Made by a program: the position numbers and the translations under genes
Notes under the pieces: generated by a model
What the model was told of the DNA's origin: nothing
Databases searched by the model: none
What the model saw: only the letters and a program-made list of their open reading frames with translations
Part shown: positions 14,749 to 26,936 of the stretch, in pieces
Layout of the letters: each line of letters begins with the position of its first letter
Numbering within the stretch: position 1 is the first letter of the stretch
Source of the DNA: Actinomucor elegans
Taxonomy: Eukaryota; Mucoromycota; Mucoromycetes; Mucorales; Mucoraceae
NCBI GenBank assembly: GCA_026027325.1
Contig: JAMSLZ010000001.1
Location: 3,534,001-3,598,000 of the forward strand
DNA: 64,000 bases
Reading direction: 5' to 3'

Positions 14749-15530
14749 AGCAGCAGCAGCAGCAGCAGCAACAACAACAACAACAACAACAACAAGATAA
14801 TGATTTAGTTGATTTTACAAACTCAATCCAGCAGCAACAACCTTTCCGTAGACGCGCTAATGTCAATCGTATTCCAGTTGTGCCTGAAAACGATGAACTT
14901 GCCCGAAGCTCATTCTTGACCAATGATGCTTCTCGTACCAACTATCGCAATTCCAACAGTGGCATCGAACACTATAGCAATTATATCCTGAATCAACCTT
15001 TGCAAGGTATTGTCGATAGTGCTGCCAATTTGACATTGGAAGAGCACGATTATGCTAGTGATCATAGTGATGGTTCACACTTGTCTCGCCGCCGATCCTC
15101 TGCTCACACTAATTTAATGACAAATAATAACAGTACGTCCAGAGCTACCAAGGATAAAAAAGCTGTTGAAGTTGTAGATATGGAATTATTGAAGGGTAAG
15201 AAAAGAAAAAAAAATAGTTGAAGGCGATGCTTGTGATTCAGTATGTACTAAATGATGGATTATGTTTAGACATACCTGCTTGGCTCAGGAGCCTTCGTTT
15301 ACACAAGTACAATACCATTTTTAGTGATTGCACTTGGCAAGAGATTGTTAAGATGTCAGACGATGATTTGTTGGCTAAGGGTGTTGCTGCATTAGGCGCA
15401 AGACGTAAAATGCTCAAAGTATTCGAGAATATCAAAGCCCATTGTGACGCTAATGTAAGTAGCACATGACATGATAAGCCAATGCTGATAAATATTAACT
15501 TTTTTTCCTTTACAGAATATCAAGTATTAA
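13607..15530 (+). CDS. VTS1: SAM-domain RNA-binding protein Vts1 (Smaug family), with polyQ tract
   Basis: Post-transcriptional regulator that binds stem-loops in mRNA through its C-terminal SAM domain and promotes deadenylation and decay. Six exons (13607-13685, 13753-13826, 13883-14075, 14131-15195, 15270-15454, 15516-15530) give 536 residues in a continuous frame. The N-terminal conserved region includes MYTLLQHSSQVQARFFINLL and QMVKRDPLFSLLTPSNP, a Vts1 signature. The middle is low complexity and carries a run of about 22 glutamines (14725-14795). The SAM domain (IPAWLRSLRLHKYNTIFSDC, WQEIVKMSDDDL, GVAALGARRKMLKVFENI) retains the basic GARRK-type RNA contact. The last exon adds only NIKY. 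Convergent with RPL29, 233 bases away. Confidence 0.93.
14725..14796 (+). repeat. CAA/CAG microsatellite coding for polyglutamine
   Basis: Interrupted CAA and CAG codons within VTS1, with a pure CAG block of about seven codons in the middle and mostly CAA at both ends. The mixture of codons suggests selection for glutamine as well as repeat slippage. Confidence 0.95.
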
Positions 15531-15763
15531 TACAGCTAGTTCATCTATTGTCTTCAACCCTTCTTGCTGAGCAAGTTTAATAATAACAACATCAATAATA
15601 ATAATAAAAAAAAGTATCGTTTAATAACGTATATATATAATTTTTTTTTGAACAAGAAGAAAGTAGTAGAAATGCTTTTATTTTATCGAAAAAGAACATG
15701 TAAAAGATTGCGTATCCTTTCTTCCTTTTGTCAAAACTAAACTAGTCGAGTTGACGAAACAAT

Positions 15764-16084
15764 TTAGGCCTTGACGGCAGCAGCAAGAGCCTTTTGAGTA
15801 CCCTTCTTGGCGAAACGTTGGTTACGGAGGAACTTGGCATCCAACTAAAAACTTTTTGTAAGCACAAGTTCATTCGCTACTCTCTTTTTTCTCTCTCTCT
15901 CCCTCTCTCTCTCGAATACTTACACCCTTTTGGGTACCGTACTTGTGAGCAATAGGCTTCTTGAGACCGTTACGGTGAGCCTTCTTGACTATAATAACAA
16001 TTGAGATTAGCATTCTGAATAATACTAGTTTGTTCTTCAAAACCTACTTTGGTTGTGGTTGGTATGGTTCTTGGACTTGGACAT
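15764..16084 (-). CDS. RPL29: 60S ribosomal protein eL29 (RPL29)
   Basis: Small basic protein of the large ribosomal subunit. Three exons are read from 16084 down: the first gives MSKSKNHTNHNQ, the second (KKAHRNGLKKPIAHKYGTQK) and the third (DAKFLRNQRFAKKGTQKALA), ending AAVKA. Together about 62 residues, the normal length for eL29 of fungi. The SKNHTNHNQ start and HRNGIKKP-like core are diagnostic. Codon choice is strongly biased (AAG for Lys, CGT/AAC), as expected for a highly expressed gene and unlike the neighbours. The second intron has a polypyrimidine TCTCTCTC run on the plus strand (about 15888-15912). Confidence 0.95.
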
Positions 16085-16664
16085 TTCGTTTCTATTATGA
16101 TCGATCAGTTAGTTGATGGATGGATGGCTGGATGGATATGTTGATGCATACCTAGGTCAAACAAGTAGTTGAAAAGAAGGATTTCTACAGTACCGCTTTG
16201 ATTCCTGTCTTGAAGGTTTTCGTTTCGAGGATCTAAAACCGGGGATCCAATATTTGAGTCTCACTGATATTCCGGTCCGGAAATCTTTGGGCTCATAGAT
16301 TCAATCACCCTGTGCTTATCGTACCTGCTTAGAATGAATACCTTTAAATCTCGGCCAGCATATGAAATGGGATATACTTTTTTTTTCTTCTTCTAATGAA
16401 CTGAGTCTTGTAGACATATGATGATGTGAGCGGCTGATAAAAAAAACTACTGTATGCTGATGAATGGAACAGAGATCTTATTGGTTGTTAGAATCTTGAA
16501 CGTTTTTGGACTTAGTTTTCAAAACTTACGAGCAACGCATATAGCCATTAAAATATATAACATTTAGAGCATCTGTCAAATATGTTTAAGAGTTGCAGTG
16601 GAGATCAATGTGAGATGAAAACTTAAATGTCTTGTTTTAAAAATCATTCCTCTACTCGAGATTT

Positions 16665-16745
16665 TAATATATGCAGTTCATTCCGAGCAAGGCCTGCAAC
16701 ATTTTGTTCGGAATCGGCTGAGAGAACTATTGATCATTAGATCTA
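16665..16745 (+). repeat. Dispersed repeat family copy 6
   Basis: ATATGCAGTTCATTCCGAGC, then GCAACATTTTGTTCGGAATC and GGCTGAGAGAACTATTGATC. Diverged and slightly shortened relative to the consensus. Confidence 0.5.
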
Positions 16746-16812
16746 TTTATTCAAAGACATAAACAGTTTATTACCAATCATTACTGTATCGTACAATCGA
16801 TGTATTTCCTAG

Positions 16813-16892
16813 TAGATGTAGCTGTTCAATCTGAACAGATGTGAATAGTTAAATGTGACATTAAACCAAAATCTACTGAGAGATCTATAAGA
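16813..16892 (+). repeat. Dispersed repeat family copy 7
   Basis: A well preserved core: GTAGATGTAGCTGTTCAATC, TGAACAGATG, AAATGTGACATTAAACC, then CTACTGAGAGATCTATAAG. Only about 70 bases separate it from copy 6 in the same orientation. Confidence 0.65.
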
Positions 16893-17181
16893 CAGTGAAA
16901 AACTAGAGAAAAAAATTTCATTACTATGCACTTTAATCGTATGCCAATCCACAACAAATCGAGATTGATCTTCAAACCTAAGAGAATATGTAAACAATAT
17001 GCTCTCTTTCAGATAAACTATACAACAGCTTGACCAAAAAGTAGAACATTCTAAAGATCTAGCATCCTTTGCAACAGGAGGATTAGAAGAAAAAAAAAAA
17101 GACTTTTTTACATTTATTTATTCATTATGTATCGGGTGTAAATGTCTATATATACAATAAATAAAACGCGTTATCCTTTCT

Positions 17182-19293
<2,112 letters not shown>

Positions 19294-19844
19294 TCTATGT
19301 TGTATATAAAAAGGAAAAGAAAACGAAAAAACGAAAGAGAAAAAAAAAACCTAATGTAATAAGGCCGACTTTAAAACAGATGAAAGGGTTCTATTGGTCA
19401 GTCTTAAAAGATCATCTATTCTTATGCGAAGATTTTATTCGCAAATTCTTGATATAGATTGTTTTCCCCAGATGTTTAAATACACCCAAAAAGAAAGAAA
19501 AAAAAAGAATAAACTCCTAGACTATCACATACATATGTATACGCTTTATATAAAGAGAGGCATTGTGTATGTTGAGCGAAAATGATGTCATTTAATATGT
19601 AGTCTTATCCGTATCAGCATGTAGGTTATCTTTTTATACAAGAGTGTCTGGTTACGCGAAATCCTACTAGTACAAGCTTTCCCACAAAGAGGTACAAGTT
19701 ACACGATGCGTCAAATTCAGCTTCTAAATACAATGAAGGTTAGTCTATAATATGTAATGAATAGCTCGTATGTATGTAAAATGAAGAATAGAGTTTATAG
19801 TAGGAATTGAATGATTATGCTATGTATAAATTGGAGGAATGATA
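19294..19844. other. Intergenic spacer between methyltransferase 3' end and MTHFR start
   Basis: Holds the MTHFR promoter (purine-rich AAAGGAAAAG run near 19308-19350 on the plus strand) and the 3' flank of the methyltransferase gene. Nothing else recognised. Confidence 0.5.
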
Positions 19845-21529
19845 TTAAACGGACTTTTGAGCACTATAATAAAAACTTCTAATGCTAGTTTTGTATTGAT
19901 CGCATTCATCCATGGCCTTGATCATGGTGGTTGTATATTCTTTTTCTGATGTATGGTTGAATTGGCAATACCAACGCTTATTTTCTCTGAATCGGCGTTC
20001 TACTAGGTCCTTTTGAAGGTAGCCAGTCTCTCTCAATTCTAGAAATTGTGTGAATATTAAAATACAAGGTATTCCCCATTGGCCATACCTTTTGTGTCTG
20101 GCCATTCACCAATTGGCAATTCTATAGACTCTTCCTTAATATTGACAAGTCCAGCATCGCGTAAAAACGAACTTAATCGAGTATTTGTACTACGATCAAG
20201 TTTAATGGCTTCAAAAAAACTATCAGACCATTTATCCATGATAGCCAAGTTAGGACCCATTGATTTGAAGTTTGAATCTATTCAATTAAAAAAAAAATAA
20301 AGATTTGATTTATACACCAAAAAAAAAGGGAATGTACCTTGCTCATAAATCTCGATATATCCGCCAGGCTTCAAGATACGATAAATGTCTTTTAATATTT
20401 TTGTCCATTTACAAGCAGGCGAATTGACTAGCCAGACGTCTCTCATCATGATGTAATCTACTGTACTATCTTGAAGCTTTTCCAAGCCAGTCTGGCCTTC
20501 GTGAATAAGAGCATTATGAAATGAAAAATTCTTGACTGTATCTGTCAAATTTGAAACAGTGGCTGATTCATAATCGATACCAACTACTTTAGCATTAGGA
20601 AACTCGAATGCTAGTTCAATATCCCAAACAGCTATAATAGGGTAACGTTAGCGCCTAAATGGCTGTCATAATGGTTCATTCATTTACCTGTGGCACAACA
20701 CCAATCAACGATAAGCGTAGGATTCTTCAGAGGAATTTTATAGTTACTACCCCAGATGCGTTTTAATAGATAGTGCTAATCAAATAATTAGTGTTTTAAT
20801 CGAATATATATAACAGGGCCGTGTTACTTACAAGTCTAAGACGTCTATAGTTTCAATTGAAAACAAAAACAAAAAAATCAATACTGCATTTCATTGAAAA
20901 TCGCGATTCGTTTACCTATCACGATCTCTTCTTCTTTCGGGGCTCGTTTCAGACAGCATATAGAGCTCTTTAAGCATGAGTTCACTGGAATAAGACTCTG
21001 GTATGTTATTATCACGATAGGTTGAATCGTTTGTGGTGACAGTAGTGGCTGTGGAATGAATTGAAGCGGTAGAACGATTATTGCAAAAAGTGGAGCCGAC
21101 CAGCGACTGGTTATTATTGTTATTATTGAATAGTGTCATTTGGCTATCTGTGTATTTATCTATCAGATCAAAATCATTCTGAATTGACTGAGGTGAGGAA
21201 TACATTGAGCTAGGACTTGTTGACTGCTCCAAATCGTCCATGCTATTATTAGTCTGGTTTGAAAAGATATCGAGTCGAGGGCAGTGTTTGGAACTGTTTA
21301 AACTACTACTTGATCGACGAGCTGAGGATGTCTTGTTCTTCAGTCGGCTCAAAATACCATGGTGATGTTGCTTATCTTTTTCCATAATGTCTTGATCCCA
21401 AGTGCCAGTATGGGTTGAGGAAGAGGAACTGATTGAATTGAAATGTGTAGAGCGATGACTGGATCGTCTTGATTTTGAATGAGAAGACTTGATTCGGCAA
21501 TGCTCTTCATTACTTGCTGCGTTCCCCAT
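19845..21529 (-). CDS. SAM-dependent methyltransferase with N-myristoylation-like N-terminus
   Basis: A class I (Rossmann) methyltransferase of the type common in Mucorales, with unknown substrate. The first exon (21529 to about 20915) encodes some 205 residues of Ser/Asn/His-rich, probably disordered sequence. The catalytic domain follows over several short exons. Motif I is unusual (LIVDWCCATG rather than VLDVGCGTG). The acidic strand end is AKVVGIDYES, then an aromatic/acidic VDYIMMRDVWLV region and RILKPGGYIEIYEQ. The last exons include DAGLVNIKEESIELPIGEWP and finish DQYKTSIRSFYYSAQKSV. The protein starts MGNAASNEEH, which fits the N-myristoylation rule (Gly2, small residue or Ser at position 6), suggesting membrane attachment. 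That point is inference. Some internal exon borders are approximate. Confidence 0.8.
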
Positions 21530-22265
21530 AATTCAATGAAGAAAGAAAGAACTTGGTTATACTCAATAAGGTTTTTTTTTTTATTCCTGGTTTAGACCCA
21601 AAAAAAAAAAATGTCGGAACGGAAGCATTGCTGCTTCAGTCAGAATTCTGTAATACAACTCAGAAAAGCTGCGCATTTACCTCGGCTGGATGGTACTACC
21701 GAAACTCCGAACTTCAACATGTATTGTTGTTCGTTTATGAAAAGACATATTAGCATGTATTTGTTAATGTATTGCTAGAAAATAAGGCCTTATTTAACCG
21801 GCAGGAAGAGCATCCACACCAGGTAGTTATCCACGGCTTTTTTTATAGTTATCAGAATGCTTTTTATATGAAAAGAAACAAGCAGTGATGGAGAGGTACA
21901 CAACAAAATCAGTACAAGCTGTGTTTCTAGAAGCCATTTTATATTGTTAAAAAAAGGTGATGTAAAGATATATCTCTATGCAACCTCCTTAATTGTTTAT
22001 TGGTTGTTGGTGATTTAACAGAATAATCCTTAGAGCTATAAAAAAATTGGTAAAAAACTTGATTTATATTGATGATTAGAATGGTTTATCGAGTAGTGTA
22101 AGTATACTTCTGTCTACCCAAGGAGTTAAGCTTGATATGTCTGTTTGTTTTTTATATGCATTTAAATGTGTACTCTCTGATGCCCCCCCCCCCCCTCAAC
22201 CTAGATATTAGCCAAGGTTTTAGGATGAATAAGCCAAAGGTATTTCTCCAAAGAGTATTTTAAGG

Positions 22266-22355
22266 AATCAATTTTTCTAGATCTCTCGACCAATGTCAAC
22301 CTAAGATCGTATTTGAATAGTACTACAAGTTCAAGCCAAACTGCTACAACTATTA
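22266..22355 (-). repeat. Dispersed repeat family copy 8
   Basis: Read on the minus strand: GTTGTAGCAGTTTGGCTTGA, AACTTGTAGTACTATTCAAA, TACGATCTTAGGTTGACATTG and GGTCGAGAGATCTAGAAAAA. All four blocks of the core are present. Confidence 0.65.
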
Positions 22356-22442
22356 AAATATGAGTTTTATCGAAACCTTATTATCATATATAGTTTGTCG
22401 TTAGGCAATTACGTATTTATACAACTTTCTTGACCTAATCAT

Positions 22443-22530
22443 TTACAGATCTCCTAGCCAATCTCTATTTGATTTCGCATCTGACTAGTATTCCATGTTT
22501 AAAATGAGCTGCTACATTTGTTGAGAATTC
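22443..22530 (-). repeat. Dispersed repeat family copy 9
   Basis: Minus strand: ATGTAGCAGCTCATTTTAAA, CATGGAATACTAGTCAGATG, CGAAATCAAATAGAGATTGG and CTAGGAGATCTGTAAAT. Same order and spacing as copy 8, about 90 bases away. Confidence 0.7.
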
Positions 22531-22826
22531 AGATATATTTGAATGCTGCTGCTATATAAAAAGTTCTTTTCTCATTAGTTTATTTATGCTTTGATAAAAT
22601 AACAGTTGCTTCACCTTTCGCCTATTTTAATAACCTCAGGTTTCTTGATCTAAACTCTTACTAGTATGGTATTACTATTTAGATGAAAACTGCGATTCTT
22701 GAGGAAAAACAAAGGTATACACTAAACCGAGAGCCGGTTGAGATTCTAGTTTTTTGACAGCTGTAAAATAGTAACGCCAATTCTTTAGGTATATAACATT
22801 TATATTTATTACACAAAAAAATCCAA

Positions 22827-23732
22827 CTAAGGTAAAATAACGAGACGAGCAGCTTCGCCACACCATCGATATCCAAGCGTGGTGTACAAGTTCATTTCAG
22901 GGTTCTGTGACCCAAGTGCAAACAGATTAACGTATTCATACGACTTGAGAAGCTCTTCTGTCAATAATGCAACGCAAGCAGCTGCGTATCCTTTCCTACG
23001 ATGTTCCTTAGGGGTATATACGTAAGCGATGGAAATGCCTTTCTTTAAAGGTCGACGTTTCCAAGCCATATTAACCGGCACACCGTCAAGATACAAGATA
23101 TAGATAAATCTGTTTTTTAATGGATCTTGGCACACTTGCTCTGGTGAAGGAAAGATACTTGTATCGAAATTATCGGATATGGCATCCCAAAAACCTTTTA
23201 TCCATTCTATTAAAAGCGGCAGATCTTTTTCCGTGGCTAGCCTAAGCTCTGTATGTGGGGCTTGTGCGATCTGTTTAGCAAGGGATGGCCATACTACAGT
23301 TGTAAGATCATAGGCCCATGTTTTATCAACTATATCTGTGTTGAGTTGCGTTTTTTCTTTCAGCTGACTATGTAGACGACCGAGAACAGGCTGGAATGCA
23401 TGCACAATGGTTATTACTCTATGTAAATCGTAAGAAACAAAGTCTTGCACGAGTAAATCAACTGGTTCCAAGTCATTGCCTAGTAGACTTGAACCATAAA
23501 GCATGGTCTTGCTGAATAAACATAATGCAAAGACAAGTTGACTTTGTTGATTCCAAACTGTACCATAATAGAAAGGACCCACTTGATGGCCTGCTTGGAT
23601 TTCTTGGTTCTTTTGATCTTCAGCCATTGTTAAAATAAAAGAGTTTCGAAGCTCTTCTGTTGAGAGAGTGGATTCAGTCTCTGCTAGAAATGAATCGAGA
23701 GTGTCATATTTCTTTATAGTATAAATGCTCAT
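22827..23732 (-). CDS. GNAT-family acetyltransferase-like protein
   Basis: Intronless 301-residue protein ending in a GNAT fold. Residues about 195-301 carry ELRLATEKDLPLLIEWIKGF at the start of the domain. The core acetyl-CoA segment follows: GISIAYVYTPKEHRRKGYAA, where RRKGYAA is the pyrophosphate-binding R-x-x-G-x-A loop. The end is NLYTTLGYRWCGEAARLVI. The N-terminal 190 residues are not typical GNAT but are seen in fungal proteins of this general class. Substrate is unknown. I chose the ATG at 23732 (MSIYTIKKYDTLDSF). An in-frame ATG at 23855 would add 41 residues of hydrophobic/Tyr-rich sequence that look like 5' leader. Confidence 0.8.
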   Translation of the reverse strand: MSIYTIKKYDTLDSFLAETESTLSTEELRNSFILTMAEDQKNQEIQAGHQVGPFYYGTVWNQQSQLVFALCLFSKTMLYGSSLLGNDLEPVDLLVQDFVSYDLHRVITIVHAFQPVLGRLHSQLKEKTQLNTDIVDKTWAYDLTTVVWPSLAKQIAQAPHTELRLATEKDLPLLIEWIKGFWDAISDNFDTSIFPSPEQVCQDPLKNRFIYILYLDGVPVNMAWKRRPLKKGISIAYVYTPKEHRRKGYAAACVALLTEELLKSYEYVNLFALGSQNPEMNLYTTLGYRWCGEAARLVILP

Positions 23733-24537
23733 ACTGGATGTTTCTCGATAACGAATGTATTTTTGGCAGAATATATAATGTATAGGCGGTTGTGAGTCAC
23801 AGTTATAAATCGTGAGAAATTCAAAGTGTAACAGTAGAGTTAGCTTGTAGAACAAAGAGATGACCGGAGTGAATAGTGTATAGACGAATCCTTTGTCATG
23901 ATGATTAACTGGAATGTATGAGCAGTCTATGAATCAGTATTGCAATTTGTTTGAGTAAAGTGTCTTTTTTGTAGCACAAATCTTGCAGAATATGCCATTT
24001 TATATCGTAATAAACGATTCAGGCTTCAATGTTACGCGAAATGATCATTCTAGAGGAGTTTAATCAGATCCGTGTATGGACTTTATCGCCGTATTTAGGT
24101 CAAGCCTGTTTCTCGTTTATTACAAGTCAGTGAGGATATAAGCTTTTTTTTAAGCTATTAAAGTATGAATATAAGCTAAAGTAAAGTTAAGCAACACTTT
24201 CTCTCTAGACTGGTTGACGTCGAATAAACGTATTGCTAAATCAAACTATAGAGTGGTTTTTTTTCACGTATGACACATCTTTAAGCTGATCAAGCTAAAC
24301 TAACCAGCAGATCCACTCTAAGAGAATGACCGATAAATGAATTGCGCGCGTAAAACAATGGTTTCAATCACTGGACTCTTGTTTATTTGCTTTTGCATGC
24401 AGCATACCCACACAAGAGAAGTTGCGGAAATTCTTTTTCATGACTTGACGTGCATTAAGTGTACAGACATGATACAAAATAGCTGAGGAAAAAAAAAAAA
24501 AAAGGATCAGTGTGCTATTTCAACTGATTCTTTGGCC

Positions 24538-24572
<35 letters not shown>

Positions 24573-24819
24573 AAATGAAATAAAATGGGGCGGTTTTTTT
24601 TTTTGTATTTTCTTACGCGCTTTCTTTACCCATGTCCCTTGATTGAAACAATATACGTCAAATAACACAGTCAGATGTCTTTAAATTGTTGCTTTTTTCC
24701 CATCAGATTCTCCAATGAAAATTTATAATCATTATCATTCCGCTACTTTAAAAGGCTAATCTTGTTCTTATCTTAAAAAAGATTCTCTTCTTTCTTTCTT
24801 ATTACACTTCTTTATATTC
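23733..24819. promoter_or_regulatory. Divergent promoter region with long A and T runs
   Basis: Lies between the starts of the GNAT-like gene (-) and adenylate kinase (+). It carries an A15 run (24489-24503), a T30 run (24541-24570) and T11 (about 24596-24604 region). Such tracts are typical nucleosome-excluding promoter elements in fungi. The pyrimidine-rich TTCTCTTCTTTCTTTC stretch just before 24820 fits a transcription start region. No copy of the dispersed repeat was seen. Confidence 0.5.
24541..24570 (+). repeat. T30 homopolymer
   Basis: Thirty consecutive T in the adenylate kinase promoter region, the longest pure run in the window. Confidence 0.95.
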
Positions 24820-25830
24820 ATGTTACATAGTTTGAGCCGAGTTTCCATCCATACTACACGCAAATTCACTCGTGCTTTTCATGATTGCCCAATAAACTCG
24901 ATTCAGCCTTTGCGTCTCTTATTGATCGGATGTCCCGTAAGAACTTGCACATAACGCTACTCTACAGCGTACTAACATGCTTTGTAGGGCTCTGGAAAAG
25001 GAACTCAATCCTCTAGACTGGAAAAGAACTTTGGCGTAGCCCATTTATCTAGTGGAGATTTATTGAGAAAGAACATTAGAGATCAAACTCCTTTGGGCCA
25101 ACAAGCGCGACAATATGTAGCTGATGGCCAACTGGTACCCGATGATCTATTGATTTCCTTGATTGATACTGAATTGACCCATGTTGGCAACACTGTAAGC
25201 CCAGAGCAGCTTGTTTAAATGTGTAGGTGTACTCATATTCATTCAATAGAACTGGTTATTGGATGGATTTCCTCGTACTATCAATCAAGCTCAGGCTCTG
25301 GATGCTTCTTTAAACAAGATAATGCAGCCTTTGAATTTGGTTATCAACTTGCAAGTTCCCGAAGATGTCATCTTGTCAAGAATCATGGGTAAGAACTGCT
25401 TGATTTTTCATACATTTATATGGTTAGTAATGCTTGTTTGATAGATCGTTGGATTCACATTCCTTCTGGACGTGTATACAACTTGTCTTACAATCCTCCT
25501 CGCGTCCCAGGATTGGACGATGTCACTGGCGAACCTTTGTCCAAAAGACCAGATGATACACCTGAAGTTTTCAAAGTTCGTCTAGATCAACACCATGCTA
25601 TGGCTATGCCCTTGTTGGACCATTACCAACACGTCGTAGTGAACGTTCAAGGCAGCACCAGCGATGAAATATATCCTCAAATCGAAAGTGAAATCGTCAA
25701 TCGTCTTGGTGTTTTACCTGGAAATATGCAAGATTCTTTCTCTATCGCTTCTATAAGACAAAGATTCCAACAATCAGCGTCTTTTGTAGAGGTTGAAGAA
25801 GAGAAAATGGCTGCTGGTGCAAGCGTTTAA
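24820..25830 (+). CDS. ADK2: Mitochondrial adenylate kinase (GTP:AMP phosphotransferase, AK3 type)
   Basis: Transfers a phosphate between nucleoside triphosphates and AMP, probably in the mitochondrial matrix. Four exons are readable: from 24820 to about 24940, about 24988-25194, about 25251-25386 and about 25445-25830. The P-loop is split by the first intron (GCP, then GSGKGTQ). AMP-binding segments follow (HLSSGDLLRKNIRDQTPLG, ADGQLVPDDLL, LLDGFPRTINQAQALD). The LID is of the long type (DRWIHIPSGRVYNLSYNPP, GLDDVTGEPLSKRPDD) and lacks zinc-binding cysteines, as in AK2/AK3. The first 20 or so residues (MLHSLSRVSIHTTRKFTRAF) are rich in Ser, Arg and Thr without acidic residues, as in a matrix presequence. 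A C-terminal tail of about 40 residues is specific to this protein. Confidence 0.93.
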
Positions 25831-26936
25831 ATCTCATTATTTCCTTTATACATACTTTCTTTATTTATATATATATACTTTCCCCTCCTCAATCCCTCAT
25901 TTCTTGTACACAGCTTCGACACCATTCTTCTTTCTCTCAATACGCCCATTAATAAAGCTTTATTATTATTCAAGAACGCCCATAGTTTGGTAATCAATCT
26001 TGTGACCCTGCATTCTTTTTAAGCAAGGAATTCACATCAACACTTGCATATACACAATAAAGCAAAAGTAGTTATTTCTCCTATTTTAACTCTATACCAT
26101 GATGCATTATGTACAATGTCCTCGAGTGGATTGTTTCAGGAATTAGGGCAAATCAATTGACACTCGAATATATAGGCAACCTGTCGAGTTCATTCCATTC
26201 AAATTCAATATTGAAATGAGTTCTAACTTCTCGTGACCACATATAATATACTCTACAAGTACCAAACCGAGATAAATGTAAGCTGGGAAATACCAATATT
26301 TAGACAGCAAACCGATCATTGAAAGATGATCTTCTCCCAATCGTAAACTTAAGCGACCCCAGCAGTAGTAATTAACCAAGGTGAATCAATGGTTTTCAAT
26401 AAAAATGTAAGACTCTATGTTCTTGACAAGTTTCATCTTAAAACAGTAGCATGACTAGATATTGTTGATATATTTTGATTGGTGCGGCAAAAGAAATGAT
26501 GCCTACTACCTTTACATACAGTAGGATTGTCTATCAAACATATATCGTCAAAGTGCCAAGATAAATGCATAATTTTTAGGAAAATACATAAAAAAAAATA
26601 GGGTGGTCTTTCCGATGAATCAACTGGTGTCACTGTACACTATCCCAGGTTTGTTCCACATGTTTTTAAAGTATGAAAATGACCTGATACAAAGTGGGGC
26701 CCCACTCGGTATTGCTACTATGGGGCTTGTTCATCCACAAACAATGAATCATACACAACAATAAGCATGATGTGCATGTAGGATCATATAATGGTTGGCA
26801 TATTTAGAATGTGCCATAGGAATTAGGTAACTACTACCTTATAAAGTGTTAAAGAGTATGTATTATAGACTACGAATGTGAATGTAAATGCGCTAATAAT
26901 GATAATAAAAGTACAAGAATACAGCTTGTGTGATTT
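25831..26936. other. Convergent intergenic region, nothing recognised
   Basis: Between the 3' ends of adenylate kinase (+) and the J-domain gene (-). Short open frames on the minus strand (for example 26143-26633) contain no recognisable domain and show no splice linkage. AT-rich, without a dispersed repeat copy that I can detect. Confidence 0.5.

Larger units (their letters stand above)
16085..17181. other. Intergenic region: RPL29 promoter and two repeat copies
   Basis: The part next to RPL29 (16085-16400) is less AT-rich and probably holds its promoter. Dispersed repeat copies lie at about 16665-16740 and 16813-16892. 17085-17160 is AT-rich and likely the 3' flank of the MTHFR gene. No coding exon is evident. 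Confidence 0.55.
21530..22826. other. Intergenic region with two inverted-orientation repeat copies
   Basis: Upstream of the methyltransferase and downstream of the acetyltransferase-like gene. Two minus-strand copies of the dispersed repeat lie at 22266-22355 and 22443-22530. A run of about 14 C occurs near 22182-22195. No coding exon found. Confidence 0.6.

Noticed and set aside
14543..14941. Minus-strand open frames rich in Cys or Leu
   Set aside because: They are the reverse complement of the glutamine repeat of VTS1, which gives poly-Cys and poly-Leu in other frames.
22182..22195. C14 run as a possible telomeric or G-quadruplex element
   Set aside because: A single homopolymer of C does not form the G-tract arrangement of a quadruplex or a telomere repeat. 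Noted only as an unusual run in AT-rich DNA.
26143..26633. Two minus-strand open frames between adenylate kinase and the J-domain gene
   Set aside because: No start context or splice link, and the translations show no domain or composition typical of the neighbouring genes.
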